From Hungatella sp. UBA3048 (GTDB lineage: Bacteria; Bacillota; Clostridia; Lachnospirales; Lachnospiraceae), in NCBI GenBank assembly GCA_002367105.1, contig DFCS01000027.1, positions 6,691 through 50,368 of the forward strand: a stretch of 43,678 nt of DNA. Direction: 5' to 3'. The translations under genes and the position numbers were made by a program. The notes under the pieces were generated by a model, which saw nothing but the letters and a program-made list of their open reading frames with translations, was not told the origin of the DNA and did not search any database. This document shows positions 1 through 8,156 of this stretch, in pieces; position 1 is the first letter of the stretch, and the number at the start of each line of letters is the position of its first letter.

Positions 1-129
1 AATCCGTCCCTGGCAGCCCGGGCCAGGGTAATCCTTGATATTAACAAATCCGAGCGTCATATAAGAGGCGGCCTTGCCACCAAAGAGAAATACCAGCATC
101 GCCTTCAGATGTGCAGCAAAAAGAATTGA
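1..129 (+). CDS. spoIIID: Sporulation transcription factor SpoIIID, C-terminal part (truncated by window edge)
   Basis: The first 42 codons in frame 1 end at TGA (127-129) and read as the tail of SpoIIID. The stretch INPSL-type, then LDINKSERHIRGGLATKEKY, matches the conserved HxRGGxATKxKY segment that follows the helix-turn-helix in SpoIIID. SpoIIID is a small (about 85-95 aa) DNA-binding protein that tunes mother-cell sigma-E and sigma-K genes during sporulation. Only the C-terminal half is present; the start and promoter lie left of the window. A strong terminator follows directly. The identification rests on recalled family sequence, without a search, but the motif is distinctive. Confidence 0.85.
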   Translation, partial: NPSLAARARVILDINKSERHIRGGLATKEKYQHRLQMCSKKN

Positions 130-145
130 TAGGACAAAAAACTGA

Positions 146-198
146 AAAACAGCCGCTGATGGGAATAATAGAGATTCCCGTCAGCGGCTGTTTTCAAA
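146..198 (+). terminator. Rho-independent terminator after spoIIID
   Basis: An inverted repeat pairs AAAACAGCCGCTGA (146-159) with TCAGCGGCTGTTTT (181-194), extended internally by GGGA/TCCC. The stem ends in a T-run on the + strand, and an A-run precedes it, so it could also act on the opposite strand. Confidence 0.85.
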
Positions 199-215
199 AA
201 AATTAAATTTTTTTA

Positions 216-245
216 TTGACATGAAGCTGTAATATATGTTATTCT
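216..245 (+). promoter_or_regulatory. Promoter of the orphan structured RNA
   Basis: TTGACA (216-221) and TATTCT (240-245) are separated by 18 bases, a good sigma-A arrangement. The predicted start is near 252, just ahead of the folded region and after the spoIIID terminator, so the RNA is transcribed independently. Confidence 0.6.
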
Positions 246-251
246 TTACCC

Positions 252-540
252 CGATATGAAGAGACATTATCGTTTTCATACAAATATTGACCACTTCGTA
301 AGAAGTTAAGCCCAGACGGACAGGCGGGTCAGCTGCCGAGCGTGGGAAACCACATTATTGATTGAGTTAAAAGCTCAAATTTTATAAGTTGATTACTTTA
401 TAATCCGTGCGAATGCACATCACTTGTGAAACGATCAATAATAGCAGGGACAACATATTTGCTATGTAGACTCGAAAACGATAATTGTCATGAATAAAAG
501 ACGGGCAAAATGCCCTTACTAGAACTATCATTCATGAAAT
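252..540 (+). ncRNA. Large structured noncoding RNA, possibly raiA-motif RNA
   Basis: No protein frame with a ribosome site fits here, but the stretch is full of helices. ATTATCGTTTTC (266-277) pairs perfectly with GAAAACGATAAT (474-485), closing a domain of about 220 nt. ATTATTGAT (354-362) pairs with ATCAATAAT (434-442). Small hairpins lie at 407-418 (GTGC/GCAC) and 503-515 (GGGC/GCCC), and TCATGAAT (488-495) pairs with ATTCATGA (530-537). Unpaired purine-rich text around 310-352 (GACGGACA, GAGCGTGGGAAACCAC) looks like a conserved core. It has its own promoter and terminator. Size, clostridial host and free-standing expression fit the raiA RNA motif, whose loss affects sporulation and solvent formation in Clostridium acetobutylicum. 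I recall the class but cannot verify its consensus here; 6S RNA is a less likely alternative. Confidence 0.5.
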
Positions 541-544
541 TGCA

Positions 545-574
545 GGCAGGTGATGAATAATCACCTGCCTTTTT
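545..574 (+). terminator. Terminator of the structured RNA
   Basis: GGCAGGTGA (545-553) pairs with TCACCTGCC (561-569), followed by a five-base T-run. It ends the RNA about 90 bases before the polyamine operon, arguing that the RNA is not a leader of that operon. Confidence 0.85.
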
Positions 575-665
575 GCTATGAAAAATCCGCGCCATTTAGG
601 CGACACTTACGTTTCAGCGACAAAAGAGGGAGTAACATCCCGTGACAAGGAGAGGTAAGAGCCAT

Positions 666-2138
666 ATGAACAAAGAAGATCAGATGAGGGCGCCTATTTA
701 CGAAGCTCTTGAAACATTTCAAAAAAAGAGGGTAGTACCCTTTGATGTACCGGGCCATAAACGGGGAAGGGGAAATCCGGAGCTTGCCCGCCTTTTGGGG
801 GAACGGTGCGTCGGACTTGATGTAAATTCCATGAAGCCTCTTGATAATCTATGCCATCCGGTGTCTGTGATCCGGGATGCGGAACGGCTGACAGCAGATG
901 CATTTGGGGCTGCAGATGCCTTTTTGATGGTGGGAGGAACCACGTCGGCTGTACAGAGCATGATCCTTTCTGTCTGCAAGGCGGGGGATAAAATCATTCT
1001 TCCAAGAAATGTCCATAGAAGCGCATTAAATGCTCTGGTATTGTGCGGGGCGGTTCCGATTTATGTAAATCCAGAAGTGAACAGCATGCTGGGCATTTCC
1101 CTTGGCATGGAGATCGGCCAGGTGGAAAAGGCAATTATGGAAAATCCCGATGCAGTGGCGGTATTTGTTAACAATCCCACCTATTACGGAATCTGCTCGG
1201 ACATCCGCTCCATTGTCCGGCTGGCCCATGCCCACGGGATGAAGGTTCTGGCTGATGAGGCTCATGGTACCCATCTCTATTTTGGAAAGGGGCTTCCGGT
1301 TTCTGCCATGGAAGCGGGGGCGGATATGTCGGCGGTCTCCATGCACAAGTCAGGAGGAAGCCTGACACAAAGCTCCTTACTCCTTATAAACAAAGGAGTG
1401 AACGGGGATTACGTGCGTCAGATTATAAATTTGACCCAGACCACCAGCGCCTCTTACCTGCTTTTGTCAAGTCTTGACATATCAAGAAGGAACCTTGCTC
1501 TGCGGGGGGAGGAATCCTTTGCAAAGGTGGTGGAAATGGCAGAATATGCCAGGGGAGAGATCAATTCCATCGGCGGTTACTATGCTTATGGAAGGGATCT
1601 GATCAATGGAACCAGCATTTTTGATTACGACGTGACAAAACTTTCTGTTTATACCCTGGGAAATGGGCTGGCAGGAATTGAGGTCTACGATCTACTCCGG
1701 GATGAATATGATATCCAGATTGAATTCGGGGATATCTGCAACCTCCTTGCTTACATTTCCATCGGCGACCGGACTCAGGATATTGAACGTCTGGTGGGAG
1801 CACTGGCAGATATTGAACGCCTTTACAAAAAGGACCGTACGGGTATGCTGTCAGGAGAATACATTGCACCTAAAGTGGAAGTATCACCTCAGAAAGCATT
1901 TTATTCCCAAAAGGTATCCGTACCGGTAGGGGAATCCGCAGGAAGGATAAGCGGGGAGTTTGTCATGTGCTATCCTCCGGGTATTCCTATCCTGGCGCCG
2001 GGAGAGATGATTACTGAAGAGATCGTGGAGTACATCATTTACGCCAGGGAAATGGGCTGTTCCATGCAGGGAACCGAGGATCCGGCAGTAGAGCGGCTGA
2101 TGGTATTAAAGGAACAGGTTAAAGAAGGGGAGAGGTAG
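666..2138 (+). CDS. speA: Arginine decarboxylase, PLP-dependent, Bacillus SpeA type
   Basis: Makes agmatine and CO2 from arginine, the first step of the operon's putrescine route. The 490-aa protein is a short Orn/Lys/Arg decarboxylase (aspartate aminotransferase fold) without the long wing domain of inducible E. coli enzymes. Visible landmarks: FDVPGHKRG near 26-34, VGGTTSA near 89-95, H117 expected to stack on PLP, DEAHGTH (197-203), and the PLP lysine K228 in SMHKSGGSLTQ. ATG 666 is preferred to the in-frame GTG at 642 because AAGGAGAGG (647-655) sits ten bases ahead of it. Arginine rather than lysine or ornithine is inferred from agmatine deiminase and carbamoylputrescine amidase further down the operon. 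It opens a run of six genes on one strand; the next starts six bases on. Confidence 0.88.
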   Translation: MNKEDQMRAPIYEALETFQKKRVVPFDVPGHKRGRGNPELARLLGERCVGLDVNSMKPLDNLCHPVSVIRDAERLTADAFGAADAFLMVGGTTSAVQSMILSVCKAGDKIILPRNVHRSALNALVLCGAVPIYVNPEVNSMLGISLGMEIGQVEKAIMENPDAVAVFVNNPTYYGICSDIRSIVRLAHAHGMKVLADEAHGTHLYFGKGLPVSAMEAGADMSAVSMHKSGGSLTQSSLLLINKGVNGDYVRQIINLTQTTSASYLLLSSLDISRRNLALRGEESFAKVVEMAEYARGEINSIGGYYAYGRDLINGTSIFDYDVTKLSVYTLGNGLAGIEVYDLLRDEYDIQIEFGDICNLLAYISIGDRTQDIERLVGALADIERLYKKDRTGMLSGEYIAPKVEVSPQKAFYSQKVSVPVGESAGRISGEFVMCYPPGIPILAPGEMITEEIVEYIIYAREMGCSMQGTEDPAVERLMVLKEQVKEGER

Positions 2139-2144
2139 GAAAAG

Positions 2145-3002
2145 ATGGAGATATGGTTTTCAAAATTTCACACTTCCAATGTGAAGCTTTCGGTACGGAT
2201 CGATAAACAGCTATTTTCCGGTGAAAGTGAATACCAGAGAATTGACGTGTTCGAATCCCAGGAATTTGGAAAGTTTGTGTCTTTGGATGGAGACATTGTT
2301 TTTTCTGAAAAAGATGAGTTTATTTACGATGAAATGGTGACCCATGTTCCCATGGCAGTCCATCCAAATGTAAAGGATGTGCTGATCATCGGCGGAGGCG
2401 ACGGAGGGGTGGCAAAGGAGCTTTTGCAATACCCGTTCATTCAGTCCATCGATGTGGTTGAGACGGATAAACTGTTTGTAGATGTGTGCCGGGATATTTT
2501 TCCTGAAGTATCCTGCGGTCTTTCTGACCCCAGGGTCAAGGTATATTATGATGACGGGCTCCGTTTCTTAAGAAGCAAAAAAGAGGAATATGACCTTATC
2601 ATCAATGATTCCACGGATCCTTTCGGACATACGGAGGGGCTTTTCACCAAGGAATTTTACGGCAGCTGCTATAAGGCGCTGCGAAGCGACGGCATCATGG
2701 TCTATCAGCATGGAAGTCCTTTTTATGATGAGGATGAGGCGGCGTGCAGAAGCATGCACCGGAAGGTATTCCGTTCCTTCCCTATAAGCCGTGTTTATCA
2801 GGCCCATATTCCCACCTGCCCGTCGGGCTACTGGCTGTTTGGGTTTGCTTCGAAAAAATATCACCCCATCATTGATTTTAAACCAGAACTATGGAATCAG
2901 TTAAAAATTGAAACCTGGTATTATACAACGAATCTTCATACGGGCGCTTTCATGCTGCCTAAATACGTGGAAGATTTACTGAAAGAGGAGGAAAAGGAAT
3001 GA
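2145..3002 (+). CDS. speE: Spermidine synthase-like aminopropyltransferase
   Basis: 285 aa, the usual size of bacterial SpeE. It has the N-terminal beta domain, then a Rossmann methyltransferase-like fold with GGGDGG (83-88), the acidic ETD (106-108), YYDDG (134-138) and DSTDP with likely catalytic D155 and D158. Canonical enzymes move an aminopropyl group from decarboxylated SAM to putrescine. Two things are odd. No speD (SAM decarboxylase) is in this operon, and the next two genes encode a different, aspartate-semialdehyde-based spermidine route. The usual Q-T/S-D/E-x-P segment reads QHGSP (188-192), closer to E. coli QNG. The amine and donor are therefore not certain. It overlaps the next gene by ATGA, so translation is probably coupled. 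Confidence 0.82.
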   Translation: MEIWFSKFHTSNVKLSVRIDKQLFSGESEYQRIDVFESQEFGKFVSLDGDIVFSEKDEFIYDEMVTHVPMAVHPNVKDVLIIGGGDGGVAKELLQYPFIQSIDVVETDKLFVDVCRDIFPEVSCGLSDPRVKVYYDDGLRFLRSKKEEYDLIINDSTDPFGHTEGLFTKEFYGSCYKALRSDGIMVYQHGSPFYDEDEAACRSMHRKVFRSFPISRVYQAHIPTCPSGYWLFGFASKKYHPIIDFKPELWNQLKIETWYYTTNLHTGAFMLPKYVEDLLKEEEKE

Positions 3003-4267
3003 GCAGATTATTGATTATCGGTTGTGGAGGAGTTGCCTCTGTGGCAATCCGGAAATGCTGTCAGAACAGCGAGGTTTTTACAGACATTTGTATTGCAAGC
3101 AGGACAAAGGAGAAATGCGATGCCTTAAAGGATAAGCTTGCGGGGACAACAAAAACAAGAATTGAAACAGCTAAGGTTGATGCGGATCACGTGGAAGAGG
3201 TAATTGCCCTCATAAAGGATTATAAGCCGGATGCCGTATTAAATGTGGCTCTTCCCTATCAGGATTTAACTATCATGGATGCATGTCTTGCAGCAGGGGT
3301 AGATTACATTGATACCGCTAATTTTGAGCCTGAGAATACGGATGATCCGGAGTGGAGAGCGATCTATGAGAAGCGTTGTGAAGAGCTTGGCTTTACCGCC
3401 CTTTTTGATTATTCCTGGCAGTGGGTTTACAAGGAGCGCTTTGAGAATGCAGGCATTACCGCATTGCTTGGAAGCGGGTTCGATCCTGGAGTTACCAGCG
3501 TATTTTCTGCTTATGCCTTAAAGCATTATTTTGACGAAATTCATACCATTGATATTTTAGACTGCAACGGAGGGGATCATGGGTATCCCTTTGCAACCAA
3601 CTTTAACCCTGAAATCAACTTAAGGGAAGTATCTTCAAACGGTTCCTATTGGGAGGATGGCCGCTGGATCGAGACAGAGCCCATGGAGATTAAATCCAAA
3701 TATAATTTCCCTGAGGTTGGGGAAAAGGACATGTACCTGCTTCACCATGAGGAGATCGAATCCCTGGCAAAAAACATTCCTGGAGTAAAGAGGATCCGTT
3801 TCTTCATGACCTTTGGACAGAGCTATTTAACCCATATGAAGTGCCTGGAAAACGTAGGTATGCTTTCCACCTCCCCCGTGGAGTTTAACGGACAGGAGAT
3901 CGTACCCATTCAGTTTTTAAAAGCCCTGCTTCCGGATCCGGCGTCCCTTGGCCCAAGAACCAAAGGAAAGACTAATATTGGCTGCATCTTTACGGGTGTA
4001 AAGGATGGAAAGGAAAAGACCATTTACATCTACAACGTATGCGATCATGAGGAATGCTATAAAGAGGTGGAATCCCAGGCGATTTCCTATACTACCGGAG
4101 TTCCGGCCATGATCGGAAGCCTGATGGTATTAACCGGCCAGTGGAAGAAGCCGGGAGTGTTTAATGTGGAAGAGTTTGACCCGGATCCCTATATGGAGGC
4201 ATTAAACAAATGGGGGCTTCCATGGGTGGTATGTGAGGACCCGGAAACTGTTACGGTTTGGAGATAG
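2999..4267 (+). CDS. Carboxynorspermidine/carboxyspermidine dehydrogenase (saccharopine dehydrogenase family)
   Basis: Expected to join putrescine (or diaminopropane) to aspartate semialdehyde with NADPH, giving carboxyspermidine or carboxynorspermidine. The 422-aa protein opens with a Rossmann motif GCGGVASVA (8-16) and has the saccharopine-dehydrogenase-like layout, with LNVALPYQD and AGVDYIDTANFEPE in the nucleotide domain and GFDPGVTSVFSAYAL at the domain junction. The gene order CANSDH then CANSDC is the typical partner arrangement and supports the call over lysine metabolism. The start ATG overlaps the speE stop; the ribosome site GAGGAGGAAAAGG lies in the speE end. Confidence 0.85.
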   Translation: MSRLLIIGCGGVASVAIRKCCQNSEVFTDICIASRTKEKCDALKDKLAGTTKTRIETAKVDADHVEEVIALIKDYKPDAVLNVALPYQDLTIMDACLAAGVDYIDTANFEPENTDDPEWRAIYEKRCEELGFTALFDYSWQWVYKERFENAGITALLGSGFDPGVTSVFSAYALKHYFDEIHTIDILDCNGGDHGYPFATNFNPEINLREVSSNGSYWEDGRWIETEPMEIKSKYNFPEVGEKDMYLLHHEEIESLAKNIPGVKRIRFFMTFGQSYLTHMKCLENVGMLSTSPVEFNGQEIVPIQFLKALLPDPASLGPRTKGKTNIGCIFTGVKDGKEKTIYIYNVCDHEECYKEVESQAISYTTGVPAMIGSLMVLTGQWKKPGVFNVEEFDPDPYMEALNKWGLPWVVCEDPETVTVWR

Positions 4268-4274
4268 GAAAAAA

Positions 4275-5396
4275 ATGAGGATCGAAGAGCTAAAAACCCC
4301 CTGTTATGTGATCGATGAGGGAAGACTTGAGAAAAATTTAAAGATCCTAAAGCAGGTGAAAGAAAATACCGGATGCAGGATCCTGTTGGCACAGAAGGCA
4401 TTTTCCTGCTTTGCGGAGTACCCTCTCATCGGTAAGTATCTTGACGGAACTACGGCCAGCGGGCTTTATGAAGCCAGGCTAGGGAAAGAGGAGATGGGGC
4501 TTGAAAACCACGTTTTTGCTCCTGCGTATAAGGAAGAAGACTTTAAAGAGCTGGTGAAGATCTGCGATCACATTGTATTCAACTCGTTTTCCCAGCTGGA
4601 GAAGTATAAAGGTACTTTAGATGGGGTAAGTGCCGGTATCAGGATCAATCCCCAGTGTTCCACCCAGGAAGGCCATGAAATCTATGACCCCTGTGCACCT
4701 GGGTCAAGGCTTGGCGTATCCATTGGCAATTTTAAGGAGGAGTGGCTGCCCTGGATATCAGGGCTCCATTTCCACACCTTATGTGAGCAGAATTCAGATG
4801 ATTTAAAAAAGACCCTGGATGCAGTGGAGGAAAAATTCGGGAAGTATTTATCCGGACTGTCCTGGCTCAATATGGGCGGAGGACATCATATTACCAGAGA
4901 GGATTACGACATCGGGCTGTTAGAAGCCTGCATTAAGAGAATGCAGGAGAAATATGGCCTTCAGATTTATCTGGAACCTGGAGAGGCGGTGGCACTTAAC
5001 GCAGGATATCTGGTGACAGAGGTTATGGATGTGGTGGAAAACGGGATAAAGACATTGATCCTTGATTCTTCCGCAGCCTGCCATATGCCTGATGTGCTGG
5101 AAATGCCGTACCGGCCGCCTTTAAAGGACAGCGGAGAACCGGGAGAAAAAGCTTTTACCTACCGGCTGTCCTCCTGTACCTGTCTGGCAGGGGATGTGAT
5201 CGGTGATTATTCCTTTGACAGGGAAATAAAGCCTGGAGATAAGCTGTATTTTATGGATATGGCCATCTATTCCATGGTGAAGAATAACACCTTTAACGGG
5301 ATGCCCCTTCCTGATATCGCTATCATGGATCAAGAAGGAGACTGCCGTGTCATAAAAAGGTTCGGCTATGGGGATTTTAAGAACAGGCTGGCCTAG
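4275..5396 (+). CDS. nspC: Carboxynorspermidine/carboxyspermidine decarboxylase NspC
   Basis: Removes the carboxylate from the dehydrogenase product to give spermidine or norspermidine. This is a 373-aa PLP enzyme of the alanine-racemase-like fold III group. PLP lysine K41 is in LLAQKAFSCF. HFHTLCEQ and NMGGGHHIT are cofactor-side loops, YLEPGEA binds phosphate, and SCTCLAGDV carries the catalytic cysteine region near the C-terminus. ATG 4275 is chosen because the longer open frame from 4233 overlaps the upstream gene by 35 bases and lacks a ribosome site; GATAGGAAAAA directly precedes 4275. It lies seven bases after the dehydrogenase gene and should be co-translated. Confidence 0.87.
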   Translation: MRIEELKTPCYVIDEGRLEKNLKILKQVKENTGCRILLAQKAFSCFAEYPLIGKYLDGTTASGLYEARLGKEEMGLENHVFAPAYKEEDFKELVKICDHIVFNSFSQLEKYKGTLDGVSAGIRINPQCSTQEGHEIYDPCAPGSRLGVSIGNFKEEWLPWISGLHFHTLCEQNSDDLKKTLDAVEEKFGKYLSGLSWLNMGGGHHITREDYDIGLLEACIKRMQEKYGLQIYLEPGEAVALNAGYLVTEVMDVVENGIKTLILDSSAACHMPDVLEMPYRPPLKDSGEPGEKAFTYRLSSCTCLAGDVIGDYSFDREIKPGDKLYFMDMAIYSMVKNNTFNGMPLPDIAIMDQEGDCRVIKRFGYGDFKNRLA

Positions 5397-5436
5397 GAGT
5401 TACAAGTTATCCCCGTGATTCATCAGGAGACAAATT

Positions 5437-6531
5437 ATGGAAAAATTAAAAAGCCTCCCGGCGGCAGATGGATTTTATATGCCGGGGGAATTTGAGCCTC
5501 ATCGGGGCTGTATCATGATCTGGCCCAAGCGGCCCGGCTCCTGGCCCTTTGGTGCCGGGAGGGCAAGGAAAGCCTTTGCCGAAATCGCAGAGGCCATTGC
5601 AGACAGTGAGCAGGTGTTCATGCTGGCCGGGCCTGATGTTAAGGAAAGCGCAAGAGAAATGCTGTCGGACCGGATCCAGGTGGTTGTTATGGAGTCTGAC
5701 GACGCATGGGCAAGAGATGTGGGACCTACGTTTGTGATCAATAAGGAACGTAAGGTCAGGGGAATCGACTGGCAGTTTAATGCCTGGGGAGGAACTTTTG
5801 ACGGGTTGTATCCGGACTGGCAAAAGGATGACCTTCTTGCAGGCCGTTTCTGTGAACTTTATGACTATCCGGTTTACGATGCAAAGCATTTTGTACTGGA
5901 GGGAGGTTCCATACACTCGGATGGGGAAGGTACGCTTTTGGTGACGGAAGCCTGTCTTTTAAGTACCGGACGGAATCCGTCACTTTCTAAGCTTCAGATA
6001 GAAGAACAGCTGAAAAGTTACCTGGGGGCTTTAAAGATCATCTGGCTGAAAGCAGGCATCTATCAGGATGAAACCAATGAGCACGTGGATAATGTCTGCG
6101 CGTTTGTCCGGCCGGGAGAAGTGGTGTTAGCCTGGACGGATGATGAGGCTGATCTTCAGTATGAGATGTCCCTGGCTGATTTAAGGATACTGGAACAGGA
6201 AACAGATGCAGCAGGAAGGCATTTTAAGATTCATAAGCTTCCCATACCTAAGAAACCGGTCTGCATTACGAAAGAGGAGCTTTCAGGCTTTTCCTTTGAA
6301 CCGGGAGAGGATGAGAGGGAGGCCGGAGAGCGCCTTGCTGCCAGCTATGTAAATTTTTATATATCCAATGGAGGGGTGATTGTTCCCCAGTTTGGGGATG
6401 TTCATGATTTAAAGGCAGTACGGATATTAGGGGAGTGTTTCCCTGAGAGAAGAGTCTATCCGGTGTATGCAAGAGATATTATTGTAGGAGGCGGAAATAT
6501 TCACTGCATTACACAACAAATTCCGTTGTAG
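5437..6531 (+). CDS. aguA: Agmatine deiminase
   Basis: Hydrolyses agmatine to N-carbamoylputrescine and ammonia in the cytoplasm. 364 aa, full length for the peptidyl-arginine-deiminase-like pentein fold. Visible family features: EPHRGCIMIWPKRPGSW at the N-terminus, DDAWARDVGP (88-97), ALEGGS-like VLEGGSIH (153-160), NEHVDN (214-219) and the catalytic cysteine C357 in GGGNIHCITQQIP at the C-terminus. Start ATG 5437 follows CAGGAGACAAATT. It sits 40 bases after nspC on the same strand. Together with the first gene and aguB it completes arginine to putrescine. Confidence 0.93.
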   Translation: MEKLKSLPAADGFYMPGEFEPHRGCIMIWPKRPGSWPFGAGRARKAFAEIAEAIADSEQVFMLAGPDVKESAREMLSDRIQVVVMESDDAWARDVGPTFVINKERKVRGIDWQFNAWGGTFDGLYPDWQKDDLLAGRFCELYDYPVYDAKHFVLEGGSIHSDGEGTLLVTEACLLSTGRNPSLSKLQIEEQLKSYLGALKIIWLKAGIYQDETNEHVDNVCAFVRPGEVVLAWTDDEADLQYEMSLADLRILEQETDAAGRHFKIHKLPIPKKPVCITKEELSGFSFEPGEDEREAGERLAASYVNFYISNGGVIVPQFGDVHDLKAVRILGECFPERRVYPVYARDIIVGGGNIHCITQQIPL

Positions 6532-6567
6532 TCCGGACGTGCCATTTATAGATCGGCTGACCGGACT
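6530..6567 (+). repeat. Inverted repeat between aguA and aguB
   Basis: AGTCCGG (6530-6536) pairs with CCGGACT (6561-6567). A second copy of the idea, CGTCCG near 6590-6595, can compete for CGGACG at 6534-6539. This could be an mRNA-processing or attenuation hairpin between the last two operon genes. There is no T-run, so it is not a normal terminator. Confidence 0.35.
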
Positions 6568-6627
6568 CCGCTGGATCATTCATGTCGGGCGTCCGCACAA
6601 TAGAAACCATACCGGAAGGAGAATTTC

Positions 6628-7509
6628 ATGAGAGAGGTAACAGTAGCGGCAGTTCAGATGAGATGCTGCGATGACGTTGAGAAGAATATTGCAAATGCGG
6701 AAAGACTGGTTAGGCAGGCAGCAGGAGAAGGAGCAAAGGTCATTTTACTTCCGGAGCTGTTTGAACGGCAATACTTCTGCCAGGAGAGACGGTATGACTT
6801 TTATGAATATGCAGAACCGGCAGAGGAAAACCAGGCGGTTAAGCATTTCGCCGGGATTGCGGCTGAGCTTTTAGTGGTGCTCCCCATCAGCTTTTATGAG
6901 CGTTCAGGAAATACCATGTTTAATTCAGTGGCTGTCCTCGACGGAGATGGGACAAATCTTGGAATATATCGGAAAACCCACATTCCTGATGATCATTACT
7001 ACCAGGAAAAATTTTATTTCACTCCCGGGGACACCGGCTTTCGGGTATTTGATACCATGTACGGAAAAATCGGCATAGGGATCTGCTGGGATCAGTGGTT
7101 TCCGGAGACAGCGAGGTGCTTAGGGTTACAGGGAGCGGAGCTGATCCTATATCCTACTGCCATTGGAAGCGAACCTATCCTGGAATGCGACAGCATGGAG
7201 CACTGGAGGCGCTGCATGCAGGGACACGCTGCTTCCAATATCATTCCGGTCGTAGCGGCTAACCGGATTGGAGTGGAATCCGTTGTTCCCTGTATGTCAA
7301 ACGGAAATCAAAGCTCTTCTCTTAAATTTTACGGTTCCTCCTTTATTACGGATAATACCGGGGCTGTCGTTGCTTCAATGGGCCGGGAGGAAGAAGGGGT
7401 CATATGCGCTTCCTTTGATCTGGATCAGATGATGACTGACAGGAGAAACTGGGGGCTTTTTCGTGACCGCAGGCCGGAAATGTACGGGGGAATCACAGGA
7501 AAATCTTAA
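6628..7509 (+). CDS. aguB: N-carbamoylputrescine amidase
   Basis: Nitrilase-superfamily enzyme that hydrolyses N-carbamoylputrescine to putrescine, CO2 and ammonia. 293 aa. The E-K-C triad is visible: E43 in LLPELFE, K116 in YRKTHIPD and C153 in GIGICWDQWFPE. HIPDDHYYQEKFYFTPGDTGF is typical of AguB rather than of other nitrilases. GAAGGAGAATTTC stands in front of ATG 6628. It is the last gene of the polyamine operon, 96 bases after aguA. The putrescine made here feeds the dehydrogenase/decarboxylase pair and possibly SpeE upstream. No clear terminator follows. Confidence 0.93.
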   Translation: MREVTVAAVQMRCCDDVEKNIANAERLVRQAAGEGAKVILLPELFERQYFCQERRYDFYEYAEPAEENQAVKHFAGIAAELLVVLPISFYERSGNTMFNSVAVLDGDGTNLGIYRKTHIPDDHYYQEKFYFTPGDTGFRVFDTMYGKIGIGICWDQWFPETARCLGLQGAELILYPTAIGSEPILECDSMEHWRRCMQGHAASNIIPVVAANRIGVESVVPCMSNGNQSSSLKFYGSSFITDNTGAVVASMGREEEGVICASFDLDQMMTDRRNWGLFRDRRPEMYGGITGKS

Positions 7510-7517
7510 ATCCCTTC

Positions 7518-7544
7518 ATAAAATCCGTTTCTTCCCCATATATA
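7518..7544 (+). promoter_or_regulatory. Possible sigma-E-like promoter for the PrcB-like lipoprotein
   Basis: ATA (7518-7520) is followed after 16 bases by CATATATA (7537-7544), resembling the mother-cell sigma-E pattern ATA-N16-18-CATACAHT with two mismatches in the -10. This is weak evidence in an A/T-rich gap. Confidence 0.3.
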
Positions 7545-7575
7545 TAGTAATAATTAATAAGTTGGGGAGTGTGCT

Positions 7576-8007
7576 ATGAAGAGACTGTTTAGCAGAAGAT
7601 GGATGATTTTTTTTGGCCTGGCCATGTGGGTACTGGTAGTACGTACCTTAAGCGGGTGTACTTTAAACAAGGATAGTGGTGATAAGGTGCGGGATCTGGA
7701 ATTTACTGTGGTAGCTGACGCAGATATTCCGCAGGAACTTAGTCAGATCATTGCTGAGAAGCAGCAGTCACCTTTTAAGCTGACCTACAGCGATGATCAG
7801 AACCTTTACATAGTGGTTGGTTTCGGAAAGCAGGCCGGTGGGGGATATAGCATCGCAGTCAATGATCTTTATCTGACTGATAATTCCATTGTCCTGGATA
7901 CGGAACTGATCGGCCCGGAAAAGGGAGAGAATATGGGGACGGAACCCTCTTATCCCTTCATCGTCATTAAAACGGAGATGTCAGAGCTTCCGGTAGTGTT
8001 TCAGTAG
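7576..8007 (+). CDS. Small lipoprotein with PrcB C-terminal-like domain
   Basis: 143 aa. The N-terminus MKRLFSRRW is basic, followed by one hydrophobic segment (about 10-24) and a lipobox-like LSGC, so residue 28 is probably the lipidated cysteine and the protein faces outward from the membrane. The C-terminal half, from YIVVGFGKQAGGGYSIAV to SYPFIVIKTEM, resembles the PrcB_C domain, named for a subunit of a Treponema protease complex. No enzyme residues are evident, and the role is unknown; a binding or assembly function at the envelope is an inference. GTTGGGGAGTG precedes ATG 7576. It lies 66 bases after aguB but ends in its own terminator. Confidence 0.65.
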   Translation: MKRLFSRRWMIFFGLAMWVLVVRTLSGCTLNKDSGDKVRDLEFTVVADADIPQELSQIIAEKQQSPFKLTYSDDQNLYIVVGFGKQAGGGYSIAVNDLYLTDNSIVLDTELIGPEKGENMGTEPSYPFIVIKTEMSELPVVFQ

Positions 8008-8021
8008 AAAAGAAGTTTAAA

Positions 8022-8061
8022 TAGCCGTTCCGCAAATGGCAAAAGCGGAACGGCTGTTTTT
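8022..8061 (+). terminator. Rho-independent terminator
   Basis: AGCCGTTCCGC (8023-8033) pairs perfectly with GCGGAACGGCT (8045-8055), followed by GTTTTTAT. It separates the lipoprotein gene from cysE. Confidence 0.9.
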
Positions 8062-8156
8062 ATGGCAGATAAAACGTAAATTCCCCTTTTTTCTTAAGCC
8101 GTCATATGATATACTACTTCAAATAAGAGTAGGCAGTAAGGAGAAGGAAGGGTAAT

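Noticed and set aside
252..665. Riboswitch leader for the polyamine operon
   Set aside because: The RNA has its own terminator at 545-574, and no alternative antiterminator pairing or attenuator next to the arginine decarboxylase start was found.
5446..5916. 156-codon open frame on the - strand inside aguA
   Set aside because: Lies wholly opposite a well-supported enzyme gene, has no ribosome site or recognisable domain, and reads as an antisense shadow.
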